The notes under the pieces: model-generated
What the model was told of the DNA's origin: nothing
Databases searched by the model: none
The model's input: only the letters and a program-made list of their open reading frames with translations
Shown here: piece after piece, positions 57,941 through 64,000 of the stretch
How the letters are laid out: each line of letters begins with the position of its first letter
How positions within the stretch are numbered: the stretch's first letter is position 1
Origin: Effrenium voratum
Taxonomy: Eukaryota; Sar; Dinophyceae; Suessiales; Symbiodiniaceae
DNA: 64,000 bases
Direction: 5' to 3'
Assembly (NCBI GenBank): GCA_963377175.1
Contig: CAUJNA010001502.1
Location: 97,001-161,000, forward strand
Program-made: the position numbers and the translations under genes

Positions 57941-58792
57941 GTCGGGCCAAGGGACGGCAACAGCCCGCTTGTCGCTTCTAGAGCTTCGGGAAATAACACG
58001 AGGAAGGTGGAAGGGCACCTTTCGAATTCAAGCCCTTGGTAACTTAAGATGAAGAAGCCAACCAAGGCAGCAATTGCACTAAATTGGAATATTCACTTTG
58101 CCAGCGCCATTGTCGGAAAGCAGGCTCCTTGCCAGCTTCAGATTTCCTAGCGCTTTCTAGCGTGTGAGCTCAATTCAGAACCAAGAAAATGTTAGTTTCC
58201 ACCTTTCGCTTGGGCTCACTCAATGCACACAACTTCTAAGCCTCATCAAGGCTAGAAACGACAACTGAGGCAGGATCTTTGGAGGAAGGTGCAACCATAC
58301 ATTCAAGGGAACATAGGGATCCTAGCCCGAGGTAGGGGGTGGGGTGCTACAGCTCCCTGGAAACCAAGGATAAGTCTGGCATCAGCCCTCCCACCCTTTT
58401 TGAACCCAAACCTGGTTGGAACCACAACGACGTCGGCCAAAGCCGCTTTGCCAACTGTGCAGTCCTTATGTTTACAAATCAGTCACTCCCAACAACCCCC
58501 CACCCGGCAACAAAGGAGAAAAGAACTGTGGCTGAAGGCCACCCTAACGGCCGCAAAGAAATGCGAAACAGACTCACTAGCTGATGTCACTTGTCTTTTT
58601 CGTCAACTAGCTCCTTGTATCCAAGTAAGCCTTGTTCTTCGTTTTCCGTTGGCTCCTCACTTGGGAAAAGGCCCTCCTTGTAAGCCTAATGACACCAAAG
58701 CAAGCTATGCCTAAGCCAAGCCTCACGGAAACGGTTGCGCCCTTGGGGACCAGCCCCTGGCTTGTTTTGCGACAGCCACAGGAGGCGACTAG
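57941..58792. other. Array spacer with conserved box
   Basis: Twin of the spacer at 46130-47018. Box at about 58570-58722. Confidence 0.6.
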
Positions 58793-60064
58793 TCATGCAA
58801 TAGAAGAAGACACTATATTTGCTTCTGTAAGACTGACACCAGCGCCGCTTTGCAAAGATGTTCGGTTCACCTCCGAAATACGGAACCAGCGCAGCAAGAA
58901 CAGGAGGACAAAGTTCCTCTTGTCACGAATGAAATATGGAACCACCACAAGTCGCACGCCAAAGTCCTCGCACAGCCGTAGTTTCCTTGCATCTCTCTCG
59001 CCCTGTTTGGAAAATGCGTTGGGGCTCAACAAGTTGAAGTAGTTGTCAGGATTGAAATGTTGCTCGCCATGGTATTCGAAAGCAAGATTTAACGCCACAC
59101 AGTGACCATCCAACTGCAAGCCTGCCAGAAATGTGGGAAAGCTCGACAGAAACGTGTGGGGGAAAAATATGTCTTCAAAGAGCTGTCTCACCTCAGATTC
59201 TGTCCGCCACCTGCTGCGCGCGCAACAGGGACACCAGGTGCCTCCGTGAAGAACACTCCTTGGGACGGCTTCCCACGTGTGTCCCAGCCTGCATTGCCAC
59301 GTTACTTTGGTACCGAGACTTCTATAGGTTGTAGCCAAGCACTTGCCGCCCAAGTTGCGCGCATGTTCATGCAAGCGGCGCAAGCCAACTGGGGCTCTTC
59401 CAGCACAGTGCGGGCACCAAGTTCCAGAGTTCAATATATTTCCTGCTGAGGCCATCCATGTGTGGCCCTGCTTGCACTTCCAGGGCAGCTTTGTCTGGGC
59501 GTTCTTGTAAGTGTTCGCCAGGCATGCACCGCCCTTTGCTATTGCATGCTCCTTCAAGCGGCGCAAGCCAACTGGGGCTCTTCCAGCACAGTGCGGGCAC
59601 CAAGTTCCAGAGTTCAATATATTTCCTGCTGAGGCCATCCATGTGTGGCCCTGCTTGCACTTCCAGGGCAGCTTTGTCTGGGCGTTCTTGTAAGTGTTCG
59701 CCAGGCATGCACCGCCCTTTGCTATTGCATGCTCCTTCAAGCGCTCAAGGCCGATAGGTGCTGTACCAGCACACGTTGGGCACCACGAGCGGCTGTGCAG
59801 AATCGAGTCAGAGCTGGCGCACCAAGTGTGACCGTGGCTGCATCTCCAAAAAAGCTTCTTCCGTCTGTTCTCATATTGGTCAGAAAGGCACTCACCCTGC
59901 ATCCTGCTGGCATGTTCCTTCAACTGCTTCAAGCGAAGTCTTTGCCACTCCTCTCGCTGAGGACCTCGGTTGGCTTTTGAGAAGGCGCGTGATGTCAGTG
60001 CCAAGCTTGTTGCCGCATCTAGGCCCACATTCCACCTGGCTGGTTGGAATAGCACTTTCCACAT
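58793..60064 (-). CDS. Four-ribbon zinc-ribbon / PD-(D/E)XK-like protein (copy 11, intact)
   Basis: 423 residues from the conserved ATG at 60062-60064 (MWKVLFQPARWNVG). The frame stays open 27 codons further upstream, but that part matches the other copies' untranslated region, including the leader-like motif. It has four ribbons instead of three: units 2 and 3 are an essentially perfect 183-bp (61-residue) tandem duplication at about 59381-59738. The last ribbon has CPCC, and the nuclease-like domain carries LDG, FEYHGEQHF, RDARKLRLCEDF and GVRLVVVPYF. Twin of copy 6 in the other block. The intact frame after duplication suggests ribbon number is tolerated or selected. Confidence 0.8.
   Translation of the reverse strand: MWKVLFQPARWNVGLDAATSLALTSRAFSKANRGPQREEWQRLRLKQLKEHASRMQGECLSDQYENRRKKLFWRCSHGHTWCASSDSILHSRSWCPTCAGTAPIGLERLKEHAIAKGGACLANTYKNAQTKLPWKCKQGHTWMASAGNILNSGTWCPHCAGRAPVGLRRLKEHAIAKGGACLANTYKNAQTKLPWKCKQGHTWMASAGNILNSGTWCPHCAGRAPVGLRRLHEHARNLGGKCLATTYRSLGTKVTWQCRLGHTWEAVPRSVLHGGTWCPCCARSRWRTESEVRQLFEDIFFPHTFLSSFPTFLAGLQLDGHCVALNLAFEYHGEQHFNPDNYFNLLSPNAFSKQGERDARKLRLCEDFGVRLVVVPYFIRDKRNFVLLFLLRWFRISEVNRTSLQSGAGVSLTEANIVSSSIA
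59381..59738 (-). repeat. Perfect 183-bp tandem duplication inside copy 11
   Basis: The word CAAGCCAACTGGGGCTCTTC starts at 59381 and again at 59564, and the following sequence is identical for about 175 bp. It equals one ribbon unit (61 codons), so frame is kept. Copy 6 has a single copy here. Confidence 0.9.
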
Positions 60065-60118
60065 CTCTGAGATGCTAGTCTGCTGGCTTTGGCACACATA
60101 TCTGGCATCCCCTGACAG

Positions 60119-60139
60119 CTTGAGAACTCCAAACAAATT
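60119..60139 (-). promoter_or_regulatory. Spliced-leader-like motif upstream of copy 11
   Basis: The minus strand reads AATTTGTTTGGAGTTCTCAA followed by G, 55 bp before the ATG. Matches are limited to TTTGG and CTCAAG. Confidence 0.25.
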
Positions 60140-61529
60140 GTCCACACGCCGGTCGCTTCTAGGGCTTCAGAAGGAGGACGCTAAGGTGCCTGACCCCCCC
60201 TGCAACACAATCAGCCTGTTCAAGCCCTTGGTGCCGGCGTTGGCTGTGCAGCCCCCACTCACGATGAACAAGACCACACGCACTAACACCAAGACAAATA
60301 CCAAAAGCACTCTCTGAGATCACCCCCAAAGTGTTTGGGCTGAATGGAAACAATGAATTTGGCAGACGCAGTTGTTCAGCCTCATCTAAGATAGACAGCC
60401 TGCTGAGGCCAAACTGCCTGGGGCTGGGTCGTTTGAGGGTCTTTTGAGGGATATACACTCAACGAAACATTGAGGTGCCCAGAACGAAACTGTGGGTAGG
60501 CCTACAAGGAATATCCTACCTCTGGCATCAGCCTTCGCACAAATCAGACCAGTAACACCAAGTTAGCCTTCTGCGCCGTTGAAACGTAGCTGACCCCAGA
60601 ACTATGTGAAACCACAATGACATCGGTTGAGCAATTTGTGGTCCTTATGCCGCAACATGTGGGTGTGTCTCAAAAGAGGGGACCCAACAAAATGGTTGGC
60701 TTCTTAGAGGCCGCCAGAAAACCAACCAAACGTGACCCCAATGTGAGTGGTGTTTTCTTATTCCTGCTTAAATTGAATGGACGTACGGACCCCTTCCGCG
60801 AAAGCTTCTTCCGCGGCGTGAAGGGTACCTTCCTACGAACGAAAATATTTATAAGCGCTTCCGCGAGCCTTCCGCGGCCAAGTTGCTTCTGGAAATTGAG
60901 GAAGGTAGCTTCTGCGAGTGAATTCCGCACAGAACCGAATACGACCGAATACGTTGTAGTATGATTCTGTCAGCCTTGCTTTTCATCTTCATCTGCTCCC
61001 CACCTAAGGAGAGGCCCTCATAGACGCCTCATGAGAACCAAGCAAGCTGTGCCTCACAGCGTGCGTACAGTACTTTGACAGCATCAGTTGAGTAGAAACG
61101 GTCGCTCCCTTAAGCACCAGCCCCCAGCTCGTTTTGCACAACCACACAGGACGATTGATCATGCAACACAAACGGAGACATCTGAATCACAACTGCTTCT
61201 GATGGATGCGCCGCGGAGCGATTCATGGTTCTTCTACCCAAAACCAGCAACAAGAGCGCAACGCATGCATCTGGCTAGATCGCAAAGGTTACATACTTCA
61301 GGTAGGAGCTTGAGGGGGAAGGAAACCAATTGGACCCAAACAGTCAGGTGCGCCTGATCTTTCCCTCATAAAAGCCCGATGTTGGGGTTCGTGGTTCCAG
61401 GGAGACCTTCAGACCTAGTATCAGGACCATGCAGTCATAGAGTATCAACTGGGTCCAACTTCCTGGGTCCAAACTCCACGGCTGGCCAACTTTTGACCTT
61501 TCTGCACCAAGCACTCCCGCGCGCTATCC
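60140..61529. other. Array spacer
   Basis: Nearly identical to 48150-49606, except that it lacks a 78-bp stretch present at about 48961-49038. Contains a TTCCGCG-rich segment (about 60795-60880). No gene recognised. Confidence 0.6.
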
Positions 61530-63555
61530 TCCACTCACGCTGTCTCAGGGTGCCACCACATCACAAGACTGACTGGCTCCACACAACGAATAAAATGTGG
61601 AACCACCACAAGTCGTACGCCAAAGCTTTCGGACAATTGCATCTTCCGTGCGACGCTCTTGTGCTGGTTGGAAAATGAGACAGGATAGTATTCGTCAGGA
61701 CCAACGTGCTGCTTGCAATGATGATCGAAAGCAAGATATAACGCCACAACTGCAGCCTGGCCAGAAATGCGGGAAAGCTAGACGGGAATTTGCGTGGGCA
61801 AAGTCTCGCTGTCTCACCTCAGACTCTGCCGGCCACAAGAGGGAGATCAGGTACTTGTGTGAAGAACATTGTGGGGTAGCTTCCCATGTGTGCCCAAGCT
61901 TGCATTGCCACGGTACCTTGTGGTGGGCTGTGGCCAAGCACATGCCGCCCAATCTGTGAGCAAAGTGCTGCCAGCGCAGCAAGCCAACCGGGGTCTTTCC
62001 AGCACAGTGTTGGAATCAAATACAGCTGCTGCTAAGACCATCTCTGTGTGGCCCCCCTGGCATCTCAACTGTAGCATGTTGGTGCCACATCCCTGCCAGG
62101 CATACACCGCCCTTTCCATTTGCATGCTCCTTGAAGCTGCCAAGGCCAATAAACAATAGGCTAATTACGAGCGATCACGTTTGGCACCATGCGTGTTTGT
62201 GCACAACCGAGTCAGGGCAGTCCTCGTACTTCTCAGAAAGCCATCACCCCGCATCCAAGCTGGAGAGTGCTTAGTTGGAGCTCGTAGACCTTGACCCGCT
62301 GGTGCTGGTCAAGCTGGAACTGGTCAAAGTGGCGCTGCTGCCAACGTAGCTGGTGCTCTGTGCCGGTCAAGGTCGTAGATCCTGTGCTGGTTTCTGTCGC
62401 GGACGTAGTCGTTTCTGCAGTGGCTGCGGTGTCCGTGCTTTTGGTTGTGCCGCTGGTGCTCCTGGTGAAGGTGCTTGCAGCAGAAGAGCTTGTAGTGGAG
62501 CTGCTGCTGGAAAGTGATGAGTTGGAACTTGTAGACCTTGAGCTGCTGGTCAAGCTGGAACTGGTCAAAGTGGCGCTGCTGCCAACGTAGCTGGTGCTCG
62601 TGGATGTTGCTTCTCTGCCGGTCAAGGTCGTAGATCCTGTGCTGGTTAGTGTCGCGGACGTAGTCGTTTCTGCAGTGGCTGCGGTGTCTGTGCTTTTGAT
62701 TGTGCCGCTGGTGCTGAAGGTGCTTGCAGCAGAAGAGCTTGTAGTGGAGCTGCTGCTGGAAAGTGATGAGTTGGAACTTGTAGACCTTGAGCTGCTGGCC
62801 AAGCTGGAACTGGTGAAAGTGGCGCTGCTGCCAACGTAGCTGGTGCTCGTGGATGTTGTTTCTGTGCCGGTCAAGGTCGTAGATCCTGTGCTGGTTTCTG
62901 TCGCGGACGTAGTCGTTTCTGCAGTGGCAGCGGTGTCCGTGCTTTTGGTTGTGCCGCTGGTGCTCCTGGTGAAGGTGCTTGCAGCAGAAGAGCTTGTAGT
63001 GGAGCTGCTGCTGGAAAGTGATGAGTTGGAACTTGTAGACCTTGAGCTGCTGGCCAAGCTGGAACTGGTGAAAGTGGCGCTGCTGCCAACGTAGCTGGTG
63101 CTCGTGGATGTTGTTTCTGTGCCGGTCAAGGTCGTAGATCCTGTGCTGGTTTCTGTCGCGGACGTAGTCGTTTCTGCAGTGGCTGCGGTGTCCGTGCTTT
63201 TGGTCGCAGCAGAAGAGCTTGTAGTGGAGCTGCTGCTGGAAAGTGATGAGTTGGAACTTGTAGACCTTGAGCTGCTGGCCAAGCTGGAACTGGTCAAAGT
63301 GGCGCTGCTACCAACGTAGCTTGTGTTTGTGGATGTTGCTTCTGTGCCAAGATGCTATATATGCTGGTATCCGTGCCGGATGTAGTCGTTGCCGCAGTGG
63401 CTATGCTGGCATGCTCTTGCAGCTGCTTCAACCATGCTGCATGCCATTCCTCTCATTGAAGACCTCGCGTTGCGATCGAAAAAGCGCGTCAGTGCGAAGC
63501 TTGCTGCCGCATCAAGGCACACAGTGGACCTGACGGGTAGTAGCACTCTCCGCAT
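61530..63555 (-). pseudogene. Broken copy 12: interrupted by a Ser/Thr minisatellite
   Basis: The leader starts at ATG 63553-63555 (MRRVLLPVRSTV) and runs to the first ribbon's EHAS position. There about 1.14 kb of Ser/Thr-coding minisatellite intervenes (62264-63402), after which homology resumes at RMQGECLSD (about 62263 down). The remaining ribbons are degraded (61695-62149), with several knuckle residues gone, and the nuclease end is short (YLAFDHHCKQH, then GVRLVVVPHFI). Many frameshifts. The most diverged family member, at the right end of the window. Confidence 0.7.
62264..63402 (-). repeat. 255-bp minisatellite encoding Ser/Thr-rich repeats
   Basis: About four units; the word CAAGGTCGTAGATCCTGTGC starts at 62368, 62623, 62872 and 63127 (periods 255, 249, 255). 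On the minus strand one frame runs open from 63297 to 62233, with units like SLASSSRSTSSNSSLSSSSS and TTTSATETSTGSTTLTGTE: low-complexity, mucin-like. It is in frame with the leader of copy 12, separated by a single TAG at 63355-63357. The hydrophobic plus-strand frames are its shadow. A frameshift scrambles the last unit. Confidence 0.85.
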
Positions 63556-63651
63556 CACTGCAGCCATTGTGACTACGTGCTGACCGCCACCTCCCAGTTG
63601 CACAAATGCGCGGCTGCTGGTGTTGGCCCCATCTGCGGTATCCCATCACGG

Positions 63652-63669
63652 CTTGAGCAAAGGGGCCGG
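63652..63669 (-). promoter_or_regulatory. Spliced-leader-like motif upstream of copy 12
   Basis: The minus strand reads CCGGCCCCTTTGCTCAAG, 97 bp before the ATG. Same position as in other copies; weak sequence match apart from GCTCAAG. Confidence 0.25.
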
Positions 63670-64000
63670 CCTATGTGCGCAAAGACACGTGCACAGGAAA
63701 CGGCAGCCGGCTGCTCTGTCTTTAAAGCCTGTGGAAGGCCGCCAAGGAAGTAGAAAACCCTCCTTCAAGGCACACAATTAGCTTGTTCACACCCTTTACA
63801 CCTCAGCAACGGGGTGTGCAGCCACAACTCAAGATGAACAAAAAGGCATTCCGTGCAAACACAGAGGGCTAAATGGGAAGGTTCGCTCGGGCAGAGCAAT
63901 TCCCTGGCAGGGCCACTTCCGGTTGACCGTATTCAAAGGCAAACTGCCTGCGGACTCATCAAGGCTGGATAAAACCAACTGCAGCCAAACTGCTTGGGGC
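63670..64000. other. Array spacer running off the window
   Basis: Shares words with other upstream spacers (GTGCACAGGAAACGGCAG, GGCTAAATGGGAA, CAAACTGCTTGGGG), so the array probably continues to the right. Confidence 0.5.

Noticed and set aside
62291..63319. Hydrophobic, Val/Leu-rich plus-strand frames of 73-99 residues across the minisatellite
   Set aside because: They are the antisense reading of the Ser/Thr repeat and end at the same place in every unit.
38353..63555. CRISPR array or bacterial defence island
   Set aside because: The repeats are whole genes of about 2 kb with no short spaced repeats, no cas-like genes and no bacterial gene layout; the resemblance to defence systems is only in the nuclease fold.
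1..64000. tRNA, rRNA or U-type snRNA genes
   Set aside because: I saw no tRNA A/B-box arrangement with a foldable cloverleaf and no rRNA core sequence on either strand; a tRNAscan/Infernal run would be decisive.

Overview
This window looks like nuclear DNA of a eukaryotic microbe, most likely a dinoflagellate alga. There is no bacterial gene density and no operons. The left 38 kb is repeat-rich, with short coding islands of about 50-130 bp bounded by splice-like sites, one of them using a GC donor. The right 26 kb is a head-to-tail tandem gene family of intronless copies, all on the minus strand. Most copies carry, 55-115 bp upstream of the start codon, a motif resembling the 3' part of the dinoflagellate spliced leader. 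The dinoflagellate call is inference; no rRNA, tRNA or housekeeping gene is visible to anchor it.

Region 1 (about 1-15 kb, minus strand): small exons that read in order as the C-terminal membrane region of a multi-pass protein. Two TM exons, a Y-x6-GY-x4-WWE exon, an RKLLL exon and two more TM exons are spread over 14 kb. Three junctions join in frame. Inverted-repeat (MITE-like) elements lie within 60 bp of many of the candidate exons.

Region 2 (16.8-19 kb): a satellite block. Two copies of a telomere-like CCTCTAACCCTAA array, each followed by the same linker and a 21-bp repeat, then a GAT-type triplet tract and a 114-bp tandem repeat.

Region 3 (19-38.3 kb): mostly unrecognisable non-coding DNA with dispersed repeats, degenerate TTTAGGG-like sequence (21.4-21.7 kb) and a few plus-strand coding-like islands near 22 kb and 32.7-36 kb.

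Region 4 (38.35 kb to the right edge): the main feature, a tandem array of about a dozen copies of one gene. Five are intact (41.2, 43.2, 47.0, 54.4 and 58.8 kb) and seven are broken. The product has an N-terminal leader that could be organellar, three or four zinc-ribbon repeats of about 60 residues (C..GH.W ... WCP.C), and a C-terminal domain with LDG ... FEYHGEQH ... GVRLLVIP motifs typical of PD-(D/E)XK/Vsr-like endonucleases. The array shows stages of expansion and decay: a 2-kb unit duplication, a 6-kb block duplication, a perfect internal ribbon duplication, whole-gene and internal deletions, a TA-flanked MITE insertion with an empty site in a neighbouring paralogue, and a 1.1-kb Ser/Thr minisatellite inserted into a ribbon. 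The array probably continues past the right edge.
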